A DNA stretch of 64,000 bases, taken from assembly GCF_001665875.1 (NCBI RefSeq), contig NZ_LZTA01000038.1, positions 62,001 to 126,000 on the forward strand, read 5' to 3'. Positions within the stretch are counted from its first letter, which is position 1. Each line of letters starts with the position of its first letter. Below are positions 1-9,165 of this stretch, one piece after another. Below the pieces are notes generated by a model that was given only the letters and a program-made list of their open reading frames with translations, was not told the DNA's origin and did not search any database. Source of the stretch: Mycobacterium sp. 852002-40037_SCH5390672 (GTDB lineage: Bacteria; Actinomycetota; Actinomycetes; Mycobacteriales; Mycobacteriaceae). A program made the translations under genes and the position numbers.

Positions 1-168
1 CACCAGCGGCGCGACGCGCGGCTCGCCGGACTTCGCGCCCTTCGTGGTGAGTAGCAGCAGCTCGTTGCCTTCGAATCGGCCGCCGACCTTCCCGGCGTTG
101 GTGCGAAACTCGTCGGTGATGTTGTTATTGAGGGCCTTGAGCGTCTCGGTATCGGGTTTTTGGCTCAC
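1..168 (-). CDS. Deazaflavin (F420)-dependent nitroreductase family protein, N-terminal part (3' end outside window)
   Basis: Reading leftward from a GTG at 168, an open frame of exactly 56 codons runs off the window edge. The translation contains FRTNAGKVGG, FEGNELLLLTTKGAKSG and EPRVAPLV, the N-terminal signature of the DDN/Rv3547-like split-barrel F420H2-dependent reductases. Members of this family reduce nitro compounds or quinones with F420H2. The gene is divergent from rdgB across about 160 bases. In M. tuberculosis I would expect rphA just upstream of rdgB, so this gene looks like a local difference. The family call is fairly secure; substrate unknown. Confidence 0.8.
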   Translation of the reverse strand, partial: MSQKPDTETLKALNNNITDEFRTNAGKVGGRFEGNELLLLTTKGAKSGEPRVAPLV

Positions 169-330
169 TCTGGGGGAAGCTACTTCGTTGCCCTGTCTAT
201 TCCTTGCGGAGCTTGCCGTCTGCTGTGCCGGCAACCGCTGAATGCGATTCGCGTCGCCGACCCATAGGCTCGCAGTCCGTAAGGTGGCCGGGGTGCATCG
301 GCAACTGCCCAGACCCATGTTGAGGAATAG

Positions 331-945
331 ATGACGACCCGCCTCCTGGTCGCCAGCCGCAACCCCAAGAAGCTGGCCGAGTTGCGTCGGGTGCTCGACG
401 CTGCTGGTCTGACGGGGTTGACGTTGGTGTCGCTCGACGACGTGGCGCCGTTCGAGGAGGCGCCGGAGACCGGAGCGGTTTTCGAGGACAACGCCTTGGC
501 CAAGGCGCGGGATGCGTTCGCCGCGAGCGGGTTGGCAAGTGTGGCCGACGATTCCGGGCTGGAGGTCGCCGCACTCAACGGCATGCCCGGTGTGCTGTCG
601 GCGCGCTGGTCGGGCAACCACGGCGATGACGCGGGCAATACCGCGTTGCTGCTGGCGCAATTACGCGACGTGCCGGACGGGCGCCGTGGTGCGGCGTTCG
701 TGTCCGCTTGCGCGCTCGTCTCGGCCGCCGGCGAGGTCGTCGTCCGCGGCGAGTGGCCCGGCAGCATTGCCCGCGAACCGCGCGGCGACGGCGGCTTCGG
801 CTACGACCCTGTCTTCATTCCGCACGGACATGACCGCACCGCGGCACAGCTGAGCCCGACCGACAAGGACGCCGTCTCACATCGCGGTCGCGCGCTGCGG
901 CTGCTGCTGCCGGCGCTGGAAACGCTGGCCCGATCCGGGGGTTAG
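331..945 (+). CDS. rdgB: XTP/dITP diphosphatase (non-canonical purine NTP pyrophosphatase)
   Basis: A 204-residue Ham1/RdgB-family protein that hydrolyses ITP, dITP and XTP to the monophosphate and keeps deaminated purines out of DNA and RNA. The substrate-binding start ASRNPKKLAEL lies at residues 8-18, the FEDNALAKA segment near 51-59, the catalytic Asp block VADDSGLEV near 71-79, and the C-terminal GGFGYDPVF and TDKDAVSHRGRAL motifs are intact. Length is normal for the family. ATG at 331 is used. The gene is convergent with the Rv1342c-like gene, separated by a perfect inverted repeat at 1024-1082. Confidence 0.95.
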   Translation: MTTRLLVASRNPKKLAELRRVLDAAGLTGLTLVSLDDVAPFEEAPETGAVFEDNALAKARDAFAASGLASVADDSGLEVAALNGMPGVLSARWSGNHGDDAGNTALLLAQLRDVPDGRRGAAFVSACALVSAAGEVVVRGEWPGSIAREPRGDGGFGYDPVFIPHGHDRTAAQLSPTDKDAVSHRGRALRLLLPALETLARSGG

Positions 946-1023
946 GCGGCGCTGCCGTGCTCGTCCCGACTGGGCGTGCGACCACACGGGTCACACCGGA
1001 CGCGGTGCAGGGTGATTGACGTT

Positions 1024-1082
1024 GTGCCCACCTTTGAGCGACACCGCGCGCTGGGCCGACGTTGTCGCTCAAAGGTGGGCAC
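1024..1082. repeat. Perfect 20-bp inverted repeat between convergent genes
   Basis: Arms 1024-1043 (GTGCCCACCTTTGAGCGACA) and 1063-1082 are exact reverse complements separated by 19 bases. It sits between the stop codons of rdgB (+) and the DUF3817 gene (-). No T-run follows either arm, so it is not a classical intrinsic terminator. It could be a mycobacterial U-less terminator, or a copy of a dispersed palindromic element. Confidence 0.7.
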
Positions 1083-1125
1083 TTCCCGTGCCTCGACCGG
1101 GAGAGGTCAGTGTTGCGGAAGTGGC

Positions 1126-1476
1126 CTAAAGCGCGAAACGCGCCTTGACGTCCCTGGTTTGGAAGTGCTCGACGATGATGCCCAGCAGCGGAATGGTCCC
1201 CGACAACAACACGCCGACCGTTTTGCCGAGTGGCCAGCGCACCTTGACCGCCAGATTGAACGCGGTCAACACGTAGATGAAATACACCCAGCCATGGACC
1301 ACCTCGATCCACCGGATCTCGTGGTGGAAGACGAGGTGCGAGACGATCTCGTAGCACAGCGCGATGAGCCACAAACCCGTCGTCCACGCCATGATCCGAT
1401 AGCCGAGCAGTGCGGTGCGGATCTTGTCGACGGGGACTGCAGGCACTGCCGCCCCAGGCGTCTCCGGTGTCGTCAT
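1126..1476 (-). CDS. DUF3817 small integral membrane protein (Rv1342c-like)
   Basis: A 116-residue protein with three hydrophobic segments, roughly residues 24-45 (WTTGLWLIALCYEIVSHLVF), 60-78 and 85-103. It resembles the DUF3817 membrane proteins that in mycobacteria lie downstream of lprD. The ATG at 1476 overlaps the lprD stop in an ATGA arrangement, so the two are translationally coupled. Function is unknown; by topology it stays in the cytoplasmic membrane. Confidence 0.85.
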   Translation of the reverse strand: MTTPETPGAAVPAVPVDKIRTALLGYRIMAWTTGLWLIALCYEIVSHLVFHHEIRWIEVVHGWVYFIYVLTAFNLAVKVRWPLGKTVGVLLSGTIPLLGIIVEHFQTRDVKARFAL

Positions 1477-1853
1477 GCGGTTGTCCTCTTCTGCTTTTCG
1501 GCGTCTTGCGCGGCGAGCTCGGCCAGGTAGGTGTTGTACTCCCGCAGGGCGGGATCGTCGAGCGCCCGCGGCGGGGGCTTGGGTCGCTCGGGCAGCAGCC
1601 CGGCGGGTATCTCCGTCATCGGGTCGGTGCTTCGCGGCTGCGGTGATTCCTCTTCATAGCGAACGAATTTGCGGTACGCGTACACGCAGAACCCCGCGAA
1701 CAGCGGCCACTGCAAGGCATAGCCGAGATTCTGAAAGGAGCCGGAGACGGACTGAAACCTGGTCCACTGCCACCAGCCCAGGGCCAGGCACCCGCACGCC
1801 GCGACGATCACCAGCGCTATTAGCGCGGGCCTGCGACGATGCGTAGTGGACAC
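1473..1853 (-). CDS. lprD: Putative lipoprotein LprD
   Basis: A 126-residue protein starting at GTG 1853. The N-terminus has RRRP followed by a hydrophobic stretch ending IVAACGC; VAAC can act as a lipobox, so the mature protein may be lipid-anchored, though the segment also reads as a signal anchor. A second hydrophobic stretch (ALQWPLFAGFCVYAY) suggests a membrane hairpin. The C-terminus is polar and Pro/Glu-rich. A longer frame extends upstream but would run into the tRNA, and the chosen start gives the length of M. tuberculosis LprD. First gene of a two-gene unit with the DUF3817 gene. Confidence 0.85.
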   Translation of the reverse strand: MSTTHRRRPALIALVIVAACGCLALGWWQWTRFQSVSGSFQNLGYALQWPLFAGFCVYAYRKFVRYEEESPQPRSTDPMTEIPAGLLPERPKPPPRALDDPALREYNTYLAELAAQDAEKQKRTTA

Positions 1854-1948
1854 CCCTTGACCGTACCGCTCACGATTTGGGCCCGACGAATTCGTCGAGC
1901 CCGTCACAGACAACTCGGCGATATCGCAAGCGATACGATCGGCACGCC

Positions 1949-2032
1949 GCGGGCGTGATGGAATTGGCAGACATGCCGGCTTTAGGTGCCGGTGCTCGAA
2001 AGAGCGTGAGGGTTCGAGTCCCTCCGCCCGCA
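1949..2032 (+). tRNA. tRNA-Leu, anticodon UAG
   Basis: An 84-nt gene whose acceptor strands GCGGGCG (1949-1955) and CGCCCGC (2025-2031) pair perfectly, with discriminator A at 2032. The anticodon stem CCGGC/GCCGG encloses the loop TTTAGGT, giving anticodon UAG (reads CUA and, by wobble, other CUN). A long variable arm (TGCTCGAAAGAGCG) marks a class II tRNA and GGTTCGAGTCC is the T loop. The 3' CCA is not encoded. Confidence 0.97.
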
Positions 2033-2123
2033 CTGTTGCGCACCGAGCCGAAATCTTCGGCGGGATAAGCATCAAACTTCAGTTACCGGGTACATGGACC
2101 TCACGGGACGCAAGGGAGACGCC

Positions 2124-2453
2124 ATGGCCACCGGACACGAGGCATCGGCACGAGGCGAAAATGCCATCACCGCAGAAGATGTCGAGCTCGCCGAACACCG
2201 AGCCGCCATGGCCCGCGAACGCGCCGCTCGCGCAGGGCTCTACGCAGCGGCAAGCTTCGAGAAATCTGCTGTCCAGCATGAACGGGTCGCGCAAATACAA
2301 GAGTGGACCGTCGAACAAGGCGTGCCCCACCCGGACGAGCACCGACGGTCTGCGATCATCCACCGCCAAGCGGCGGCAGAAGACCGCAAGCTGGCGGAGC
2401 TCAAGCGGAAAGAATCCGAAGCGGACTTGGCCGCCGGCGCCGGCGCCGGCTGA
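2124..2453 (+). CDS. Small charged alpha-helical hypothetical protein
   Basis: A 109-residue, highly charged protein rich in Ala, Glu, Arg and His, with no signal peptide or membrane segment and probable long helices (AEHRAAMARERAARAG; RQAAAEDRKLAELKRKESEA). It ends in Gly-Ala repeats. The ATG at 2124 follows a good ribosome-binding sequence (AAGGGAG); an upstream ATG at 2094 lacks one. I do not recognise the family. It lies alone between tRNA-Leu and the convergent DCC protein, where M. tuberculosis has mbt genes. Confidence 0.7.
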   Translation: MATGHEASARGENAITAEDVELAEHRAAMARERAARAGLYAAASFEKSAVQHERVAQIQEWTVEQGVPHPDEHRRSAIIHRQAAAEDRKLAELKRKESEADLAAGAGAG

Positions 2454-2459
2454 TGCCGG

Positions 2460-2885
2460 TCAGTCCTGCACAAAGCGGGCGCGAACCTCCGGCGCCGGCA
2501 GCGGACAACTGTCGTACTTGCCACCGACGCGATAACGGATGGCGGCGAACCTGTCGTAAAGCCAGTCGAGCAGTGGAGCCGGTATGGCGCGGACGACCGT
2601 GAACGCCCGCCACGGTCCGCCGAGATAATCCGCCATGCGCAGGGCGGCCCTGGATCGGACAGCAACCCGTTCCGAGGGTTGGGCGGGATCGTCGACAAAA
2701 ACCATCGAGTCGATGTTTCCGATCTCCGGATGCCGTTCGATGATCGCCTTGGCGAAGACGCTCTCCAAGGCCGCAAAGCGCAGCCGGCCGTGGGGATCGA
2801 ACCGGAGGATCGTGCGCACCGCCCGGTTGCATACCCCGCACACGCCGTCGTACAGCAATACGGGCGCCGCTGACTCACCGCTCAT
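2460..2885 (-). CDS. DCC-family (DUF393) thiol-disulfide oxidoreductase-like protein
   Basis: A 141-residue protein opening with VLLYDGVCGVCNRAVR, the CxxC-containing signature of the DCC/DUF393 family (thioredoxin-like fold). LRFAALES and DSMVFVDD follow as family landmarks. ATG 2885 is chosen because it lies just before the motif; a GTG at 2909 would add eight residues. The gene is divergent from irtA and its 5' end is about 50 bases from the IdeR-type box, so iron control is possible. Substrate unknown. Confidence 0.8.
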   Translation of the reverse strand: MSGESAAPVLLYDGVCGVCNRAVRTILRFDPHGRLRFAALESVFAKAIIERHPEIGNIDSMVFVDDPAQPSERVAVRSRAALRMADYLGGPWRAFTVVRAIPAPLLDWLYDRFAAIRYRVGGKYDSCPLPAPEVRARFVQD

Positions 2886-2937
2886 GTTTCCCAAGTTACC
2901 GACCGGCACGGACGGTGGACGCCCACCGAGGTTGACC

Positions 2938-2956
2938 TATGGTAAGGCAACCCTTA
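2938..2956 (+). promoter_or_regulatory. IdeR-type iron box upstream of irtA
   Basis: TATGGTAAGGCAACCCTTA matches 13 of 19 positions of the mycobacterial IdeR consensus (TTAGGTTAGGCTAACCTAA), including the GGT/AGGC core. It lies between the divergent DCC gene and irtA. Known biology: IdeR-Fe(II) represses irtAB in iron-replete cells. Confidence 0.7.
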
Positions 2957-3161
2957 GTTTGTGGGGTAACGTACCAAGTCGTGACCGGCCGGCCGGTGAT
3001 CCGCGGCAGGGTGCCGCCCAGGTGGGCTGTGGCAGGTGTCGAATTCAGAGGATGCGCGGCCCATGCCGGCGGTCGATGCGTGGCCTGGTGGCGGTGATTT
3101 CGCCGGGTCGTCAGATCGGCGAGGCCGTCGCGGCGCGCAGCGCCGCGAGAAAGGACCGCTA

Positions 3162-5777
3162 ATGGCACGTGGATTCCAGGGCGTGATGCTGCGCAGCTTC
3201 GGCGCGCGCGACCATACCGCGACGGTGGTCGAAACCGTCCGGATCGCCCCGCACTTCGTGCGGGTACGCATGACGTCGCCGACCCTGTTCGAAGACGTGG
3301 ATGCCGAACCGGCTGCGTGGCTGCGGTTCTGGTTCCCGGACCCGGACGGATCGACAACGGAATTCCAGCGCGCGTACACGATCTCGGAGGCAGACGTTCC
3401 CACCGGGCGCTTCGCGGTCGACATCGTGTTGCACGATCCCGCCGGCCCGGCGTCGCTATGGGCGCGCACCGTGGCGCCCGGTGCCACCATCGCCGTCATG
3501 GCCCTGATGGGCTCGTCGCGTTTCGACGTGCCCGACGAGCAGCCGGCCGGTTATCTGCTGATCGGCGACTCGGCATCCATCCCGGGAATGAACGGGATCA
3601 TCGGGGTTGTCCCCGACGACGTGCCGATCGAGATGTACCTCGAACAGCACGACGACAACGACACATTGATCCCTGTGGCGCGGCATCCCCGGCTGCGGGT
3701 GCACTGGGTTGCCCGCCACGACGAGAAGTCGCTCGCCGCGGCGATCGAGACCCGAGACTGGTCCGACTGGTACGCATGGGCGACACCGGAGGCCACGACG
3801 CTCAAGCATGTGCGAACGCGGCTGCGTGAGCAGTTCGGCTTCCCCAAATCCGAAGTGCACGCCCAGGCCTACTGGAGCGCCGGGCGCGCGATGGGCACCC
3901 GGCGCGGCGACGAGCCGGCGGGATCCGACGGCGTCGTGCCCAGCGTTTCCGCGGAAGACATTGCGGCGCAGCTAGAGTCGACTCCGCAGGTTCCCGACGC
4001 AACGCCCGCGCCGGCGGCCCGCGGGAACTGGCGTGCGCAGGGCGCCGGCCGACTGCTGGCGCCGCTGCGGTCGGCGCTCGTGCTCTCGGGCGTGTTGCAG
4101 GCGGCGATAACGCTGGTGCAACTGGCGCCGTTTGTGTTGCTGGTCGAGTTGGCCCGGCTCCTGGTTTCGGGCGCGCCGGCGTCTCGACTGTGGAACATCG
4201 GTATCGCCGCGTTGTCGCTGCTGGGCCTGGGAGCGTTGCTCGGCGCCTCCCTCACCCTGTGGCTCCATGTCGTCGATGCGCGATTCGCGCGTGATCTGCG
4301 TTCGCGACTGTTGCGCAAGCTGTCTCGGCTACCGCTGGGCTGGTTCACCGCGCGCGGGTCGGGCTCGATCAAACAACTGTTGACCGACGACACACTGTCA
4401 TTGCATTACCTGGTCACCCACGCCATCCCGGACGCGGTCACCGCTGCCGTCGCACCGGTCGCGGTGCTGATCTATCTGTTCGCTGTCGACTGGCGGGTGG
4501 CGCTCGTGTTGTTTGCGCCCGTCCTCGTGTACCTGGTGCTGACGTCGTCACTCACCATTCAGTCGGGCCCACGCATCCCGCAGTCGCAGCGTTGGGCGGA
4601 GACGATGAGCGGGGAGGCCGGCGCATACCTGGAGGGCCAGCCGGTGATCCGCGTCTTCGGTGGTGCCGCCGCATCGAGCTTTCGGCGCCGCCTGGACGAA
4701 TACGTCGGCTTCCTGGTCGCGTGGCAGCGCCCGCTGGCCGGCAAGAAGACGTTCATGGACCTGGTCACCCGCCCCTCGACGTTCCTTTGGCTCATCGCGG
4801 TCACCGGCACATTGCTGGTGGTCACGGGCCGGATGAATCCGGTGGATCTGCTGCCGTTCTTGTTGCTGGGCACCACATTCGGCGCACGACTGCTCGGCAT
4901 CGCCTACGGCCTGGGGGGCATCCGCGCCGGCATGCTGGCCGCCCGGCGCCTGCAGAACACGCTCGACGAAGCCGACCTCACCGTGCGAGACCACGACCAG
5001 ACCAACCCGGATCCGGCGGCGACGGTGGTGTTCGACAACGTCGGCTTCGGCTACCGCCCCGGCGTCCCGGTCATTCACGATGTGTCGCTGACCTTGCGGT
5101 CCGGTACGGTCACCGCGCTGGTCGGCCCCTCCGGATCCGGCAAGTCGACCCTGGCCGCTTTGCTGGCCCGGTTTCACGATGTCGGACACGGCGCGATACG
5201 CGTTGGGGGACAAGACATTCGGTCGATGACCGCCGACCAGCTCTATGCCCAAGTCGGATTCGTGCTGCAGGAAACGCAATTGGTGCACGGCACCGTCGCG
5301 GAAAACATCGCGCTGGCCGTCCCGGACGCCACCGCGGCGCAAGTCGAACAGGCGGCGCGCGAAGCGCAGATCCACGACCGCATCATGCGACTGCCGGACG
5401 GCTACGACACCATGCTGGGTGCCGGGAGCGGGCTCTCGGGCGGTGAACGACAACGGCTCACCATCGCCCGCGCGATCCTGGCCGATACCCCGGTGCTGAT
5501 CCTCGACGAGGCCACCGCGTTTGCCGATCCGGAATCGGAATACCTTGTGCAGCAAGCGCTCAACCGGTTGACGCGGGACCGCACCGTGCTGGTGATCGCG
5601 CATCGATTGCACACCATCACCCGGGCCCACCAGATCATCGTGCTCGACCACGGCCGCATCGTCGAACGCGGCACGCACGACGAGTTGCTGAGCGCCGACG
5701 GCCGGTATCGACGGCTGTGGGAGGGCGGCCGTCGTGACCAGGTCGCCGTGGGCACGACCGGCGAGGGAACGCGATGA
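3162..5777 (+). CDS. irtA: Mycobactin/carboxymycobactin ABC transporter subunit IrtA with siderophore-reductase domain
   Basis: An 871-residue inner-membrane half-transporter. Residues about 1-250 form the FAD-binding siderophore-interaction domain (RAYTISEAD), which reduces imported ferric siderophore. A six-helix ABC exporter-type membrane domain follows (about 290-570). The nucleotide-binding domain has Walker [10 protein letters not shown] (about 652), signature LSGGERQRL (about 758), Walker [10 protein letters not shown] and the AHRLHTIT switch His. ATG 3162 follows AAAGGA and yields [10 protein letters not shown], as in M. tuberculosis IrtA; an in-frame ATG at 3036 is less likely. The stop overlaps irtB by ATGA. 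It is likely IdeR-repressed through the box at 2938-2956. Confidence 0.97.
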   Translation: MARGFQGVMLRSFGARDHTATVVETVRIAPHFVRVRMTSPTLFEDVDAEPAAWLRFWFPDPDGSTTEFQRAYTISEADVPTGRFAVDIVLHDPAGPASLWARTVAPGATIAVMALMGSSRFDVPDEQPAGYLLIGDSASIPGMNGIIGVVPDDVPIEMYLEQHDDNDTLIPVARHPRLRVHWVARHDEKSLAAAIETRDWSDWYAWATPEATTLKHVRTRLREQFGFPKSEVHAQAYWSAGRAMGTRRGDEPAGSDGVVPSVSAEDIAAQLESTPQVPDATPAPAARGNWRAQGAGRLLAPLRSALVLSGVLQAAITLVQLAPFVLLVELARLLVSGAPASRLWNIGIAALSLLGLGALLGASLTLWLHVVDARFARDLRSRLLRKLSRLPLGWFTARGSGSIKQLLTDDTLSLHYLVTHAIPDAVTAAVAPVAVLIYLFAVDWRVALVLFAPVLVYLVLTSSLTIQSGPRIPQSQRWAETMSGEAGAYLEGQPVIRVFGGAAASSFRRRLDEYVGFLVAWQRPLAGKKTFMDLVTRPSTFLWLIAVTGTLLVVTGRMNPVDLLPFLLLGTTFGARLLGIAYGLGGIRAGMLAARRLQNTLDEADLTVRDHDQTNPDPAATVVFDNVGFGYRPGVPVIHDVSLTLRSGTVTALVGPSGSGKSTLAALLARFHDVGHGAIRVGGQDIRSMTADQLYAQVGFVLQETQLVHGTVAENIALAVPDATAAQVEQAAREAQIHDRIMRLPDGYDTMLGAGSGLSGGERQRLTIARAILADTPVLILDEATAFADPESEYLVQQALNRLTRDRTVLVIAHRLHTITRAHQIIVLDHGRIVERGTHDELLSADGRYRRLWEGGRRDQVAVGTTGEGTR

Positions 5778-7510
5778 TTCGCACGTGGTTGAGCCTGGTT
5801 CCGGCGGATCGCCGCAACGGGGTGATCACCTACCCGGTGCTGGCACTGATGTCCGTGGTGGTGCGCGCGGTGGCCACCGTGCTGTTGGTCCCGTTGGTGG
5901 GCGCGTTGTTCGGCGACGTCCCGCAGCGCGCGCTGGTCTGGCTTGGCTGGCTGACCGCGGCCACCGTGGCCGGGTGGGTGATCGACACCGCGACCGCGCG
6001 TATCGGTTTCAACCTCGGTTTCGCCGTGCTGGATCACAGCCAGCACGACGTGGCGGATCGGCTGCCCGGCGTGCGGCTGGACTGGTTCACCGCCGAGCAC
6101 ACCGCGACGGCACGGCAGGCGATCGCTGCCACCGGACCCGAACTCGTCGGCCTCGTCGTCAACCTGCTCACGCCGCTGATCTCCGCCGTGCTGCTGCCCG
6201 CGGCGATCGCGGTGGCGTTGTTGCCGGTCTCGTGGCAGCTGGGGGTCGCCGCGCTGGGTGGCCTGCCGCTGCTGTTGGGCGCGCTGTGGGCATCGGCCCG
6301 CCTGGCGCGGCGCGCCGATTCCGCGGCGGCCCAGGCCAATAGCGCGCTCACCGAGCGGATCATCGAGTTCGCCCGAACCCAGCAGGCGTTGCGCGCCGCG
6401 CGGCGCGTCGAGCCCGCCAGGAGTCTGGTCGGCGACGCGCTGGCCGCACAACACGGCGCCACCATGCGCCTGCTCTCCATGCAGGTCCCCGGGCAGCTGG
6501 TGTTCAGCCTCGCCAGCCAGCTGGCGCTGATCCTGCTGGCCGGGGCGACGACCGCGCTGACCGTGAACGGAACGCTCACGGTGGCCGAGGCAATCGCGTT
6601 GATCGTCGTCATCGTGCGCTACCTCGAGCCGTTCACCACCCTCAGCGAGCTGGCACCGGCGCTGGAGAGCACCCGCGCCACGCTCGACAACATCCGTTCG
6701 GTGCTCACCGCGCCGCTGATGAATGCCGGAGTCACCACCTTGGTGAGCGCCTCGGCCCCTCGCATCGAGTTCGATGACGTCGTGTTCGGTTACGCCGGCG
6801 CCGCTGCGCCGGTGCTCGATGGGGTGAGCTTCGCGTTGAAGCCGGGCAGCACGACTGCAATCGTCGGACCGTCCGGTTCGGGCAAGAGCACGATCCTGGC
6901 GCTGATCGCCGGGCTGCATGAGCCCACCGCCGGCCGGGTGCTGATCGACGGGGTGGACGCGGCGACGCTGGACGGCGAGGTGCGGCGGGCGGCGAGCAGC
7001 GTCGTCTTCCAGCATCCCTACCTGTTCCACGGCTCGATCCGCGACAACGTGTTCGCCGGGGATCCGGGCGCCGGCGACGAGCAGTTCGCCCGGGCGGTGG
7101 CGCTCGCGCGCGTCGACGAGCTGGTCGCAAGGCTGCCCGACGGCGCCGACACCATCGTCGGCGAGGGCGGCTCGGCCCTGTCCGGCGGGGAGCGCCAACG
7201 GGTCAGCATCGCCCGTGCATTGCTCAAACCCGCACCGATCCTGCTGGTAGACGAGGCGACCAGCGCTTTGGACACCGAAAACGAAGCCGCGGTGGTCGAC
7301 GCACTCACCGCCGACCCGCGATCACGCACCCAGGTGATCGTCGCGCACCGGCTGGCCAGCATCAGTCACGCAGATCGCGTACTGTTCCTCGACAACGGAC
7401 GGGTGGTCGAGGACGGAACGGTCGACGAATTGCTCGCTGCGCGCGGACGTTTCGACGAATTCTGGCGGCAGCAGCACGAGGCCGCCGAATGGCGCATCCT
7501 GGCCGATTAG
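5774..7510 (+). CDS. irtB: Mycobactin/carboxymycobactin ABC transporter subunit IrtB
   Basis: A 578-residue half-transporter that pairs with IrtA as the heterodimeric siderophore importer of the cytoplasmic membrane. An N-terminal membrane domain (about 1-310) precedes a nucleotide-binding domain with Walker [10 protein letters not shown] (about 365), signature LSGGERQRV, Walker [10 protein letters not shown] and VAHRLASIS. It has no FAD domain, as expected for IrtB. Its ATG overlaps the irtA stop (ATGA), so the two subunits are translationally coupled. Confidence 0.97.
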   Translation: MIRTWLSLVPADRRNGVITYPVLALMSVVVRAVATVLLVPLVGALFGDVPQRALVWLGWLTAATVAGWVIDTATARIGFNLGFAVLDHSQHDVADRLPGVRLDWFTAEHTATARQAIAATGPELVGLVVNLLTPLISAVLLPAAIAVALLPVSWQLGVAALGGLPLLLGALWASARLARRADSAAAQANSALTERIIEFARTQQALRAARRVEPARSLVGDALAAQHGATMRLLSMQVPGQLVFSLASQLALILLAGATTALTVNGTLTVAEAIALIVVIVRYLEPFTTLSELAPALESTRATLDNIRSVLTAPLMNAGVTTLVSASAPRIEFDDVVFGYAGAAAPVLDGVSFALKPGSTTAIVGPSGSGKSTILALIAGLHEPTAGRVLIDGVDAATLDGEVRRAASSVVFQHPYLFHGSIRDNVFAGDPGAGDEQFARAVALARVDELVARLPDGADTIVGEGGSALSGGERQRVSIARALLKPAPILLVDEATSALDTENEAAVVDALTADPRSRTQVIVAHRLASISHADRVLFLDNGRVVEDGTVDELLAARGRFDEFWRQQHEAAEWRILAD

Positions 7511-7534
7511 ATCACCGCGGTTGACCGCAACTCT

Positions 7535-7553
7535 TGCGGTATGCCTTACAGTT
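7535..7553 (+). promoter_or_regulatory. Candidate TACnGTA-type operator, site 1
   Basis: TGCGGTATGCCTTACAGTT, an imperfect 19-bp palindrome 44 nt upstream of the phosphotransferase start. The right half CTTACAGT(T) matches the other seven sites of this window; both outermost triplets deviate from the consensus by one base. It is the weakest of the eight. Confidence 0.4.
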
Positions 7554-7597
7554 TGTCAGTCGGACCGAGCTGTCTGCGTACAGGAGGCGTGCTGCTT

Positions 7598-8674
7598 ATG
7601 AGTGCTGTGCTGTCGATACCGCGTTACCCCGGCGATGTGACCCCGCAGTGGTTGTCGGCCGCGCTCAGTGGCAGCGGCACACCCGTCGAGGTCGCCGACG
7701 TGGACGTGGTCGCGATCGGCACCGGACAGACCGGGGCGACCTACCGGGTGACCGCCCGCTATGCGACGGATCCCGGTGACCTGCCGCAGACCTTTGTGAT
7801 CAAACTGCCCGCCCAGGACGACACGGTGCGTGACCGGGTGGTCATCGGCTACCGAAGCGAATGCGCGTTCTATTCCTCGGTGACCGATCGCGTGCAGGTG
7901 CCGACGCCACGGTGCTTCTACTCCGAGATCAGCGAGGATGCAATGGATTTCGCCCTGCTGCTCGCCGACCAGGCGCCGGCGGTGCAGGGCGATCAGCTCG
8001 CCGGTTGTGGCGAAACCGAAGCGCGCCTTGCGGTTACCGCGCTGGCCGGCCTGCACGCGCCCAGCTGGTGTGATCCCGCCTGGCTCGACTTTCCGGGCAT
8101 CGCGTTCGGTCGACCGGACGAGGCCGGCGCGGGCGGCATGGGCGAGGTGGCGAAGATGAGCGCCGACATCACGCTGGAGAAGCTGGGCGATCGGATGAGC
8201 GCCGAAGACCGCGACACCTTCAGGGCGGCAATGGGTTCGATCGCGCCGTGGCTGCTGAGAGAGTATGACCGGTTCGCCCTGCTGCACGGCGACTACCGCC
8301 TGGACAACCTGCTGTTCGATCCCGAGCGGACCAGGGTCAGCGTGGTCGACTGGCAGACGCTCGGCGTGGGTTTGCCGACCCGGGATCTCGCCTACTTCAC
8401 CGCAACGAGCCTCAATTCACAACTGCGCGCGAGCATCGAAGAAGAGCTCGTCGCCACCTATCACCGTGCGTTAACGGCCGGCGGTGTCAGCGACTACGAC
8501 CGCGAAACATGTTGGCGTGATTACCGGCTCGGGGCGCTGCAGGCGCCGCTGATTTCGGCGTTGGGGTTCGCGTTCGCCGCCACCACCGAGCGCGGCGACG
8601 ACATGGTGCTGACCATGCTCAGTCGTGGCTGCCAGGCAATCCGCGAGCTCGGGACGCTCGACCTGATCGGCTGA
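7598..8674 (+). CDS. APH/EcKinase-type phosphotransferase family protein
   Basis: A 358-residue protein of the aminoglycoside-phosphotransferase/kinase-like fold. The Brenner motif LLHGDYRLDNLL (catalytic Asp and Asn) and the metal-binding VVDWQTLGVG are present, followed by PTRDLAYF, so it should be an active small-molecule kinase. Mycobacterial members often sit among lipid- or xenobiotic-degradation genes; the natural substrate is unknown. ATG 7598 is chosen for the AGGAGG at 7582-7587; an ATG at 7541 is upstream. It is the first gene after irtB and has candidate operator site 1 in front. Confidence 0.85.
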   Translation: MSAVLSIPRYPGDVTPQWLSAALSGSGTPVEVADVDVVAIGTGQTGATYRVTARYATDPGDLPQTFVIKLPAQDDTVRDRVVIGYRSECAFYSSVTDRVQVPTPRCFYSEISEDAMDFALLLADQAPAVQGDQLAGCGETEARLAVTALAGLHAPSWCDPAWLDFPGIAFGRPDEAGAGGMGEVAKMSADITLEKLGDRMSAEDRDTFRAAMGSIAPWLLREYDRFALLHGDYRLDNLLFDPERTRVSVVDWQTLGVGLPTRDLAYFTATSLNSQLRASIEEELVATYHRALTAGGVSDYDRETCWRDYRLGALQAPLISALGFAFAATTERGDDMVLTMLSRGCQAIRELGTLDLIG

Positions 8675-8678
8675 GCGA

Positions 8679-9107
8679 TCAGAGGTCGCCGGTGAAGTCG
8701 GCGCTGAGCCAGCGGTCCGGCCGGATGGTGAACAGCACCTCCTCGACGCCTTCCATGCTGCGGACGAACGCGCGGCCGCCCTCCTCGCCGAGGTACCGGA
8801 TGGCGATCGACTCCTGCAGGTCGGCCGGGGCCGGGGCGGTGGTCTCGACAACCGCACCCTCGACCACCACGTACTGATACGGCGGCTCCTCGCGCTGGAC
8901 CACCAGCGTCACCGTCCCCGCCCGCTCGATGAGGCGGGCCTTGCGGCTGGACGCCCCGGTCATGATCCGGATGTTCCCGCCAGGGGAGTAGTCGTACCAG
9001 ATCGGGACACTGGCCGGCGGACGGCCGTCGGTGGCGGCGACGGACAGCACCGCCACATGCTTGTCGGCGAGGAACTCCTGGCGTTCGGTTTCGCTGAAGC
9101 TTTTCAT
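8679..9107 (-). CDS. Pyridoxamine 5'-phosphate oxidase-like (FDOR split-barrel) protein
   Basis: A 142-residue split-barrel protein: LADKHVAVLSVAATDGRPPASVPIWYDY, with the strand patterns of the PPOX/FDOR superfamily, then TGASSRKARLI and TVTLVVQ. In mycobacteria such proteins bind F420, FMN, biliverdin or heme. ATG 9107 gives MKSFSETERQEFL; an upstream start at 9122 adds five residues. Convergent with the phosphotransferase, with four bases between stops. The cofactor cannot be told from sequence. Confidence 0.8.
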   Translation of the reverse strand: MKSFSETERQEFLADKHVAVLSVAATDGRPPASVPIWYDYSPGGNIRIMTGASSRKARLIERAGTVTLVVQREEPPYQYVVVEGAVVETTAPAPADLQESIAIRYLGEEGGRAFVRSMEGVEEVLFTIRPDRWLSADFTGDL

Positions 9108-9165
9108 GACGAGTGCAAACACCCGAACCGCAGCGCTATTCCCGTGTGACCCCGCCGAAGGGCCA

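Noticed and set aside
1854..2075. Extended lprD frame reaching through the tRNA gene
   Set aside because: It would translate across tRNA-Leu on the opposite strand; GTG 1853 gives the expected length.
3036..3161. N-terminal extension of irtA from ATG 3036
   Set aside because: No ribosome-binding site and no similarity to known IrtA; ATG 3162 has AAAGGA and gives the expected MARG start.
4548..7198. Long minus-strand open frames opposite irtA and irtB (376 and 598 codons)
   Set aside because: They are antisense shadows in GC-rich DNA: low-complexity Arg/Gly/His/Gln composition, no domain, and they lie wholly opposite well-supported transporter genes.
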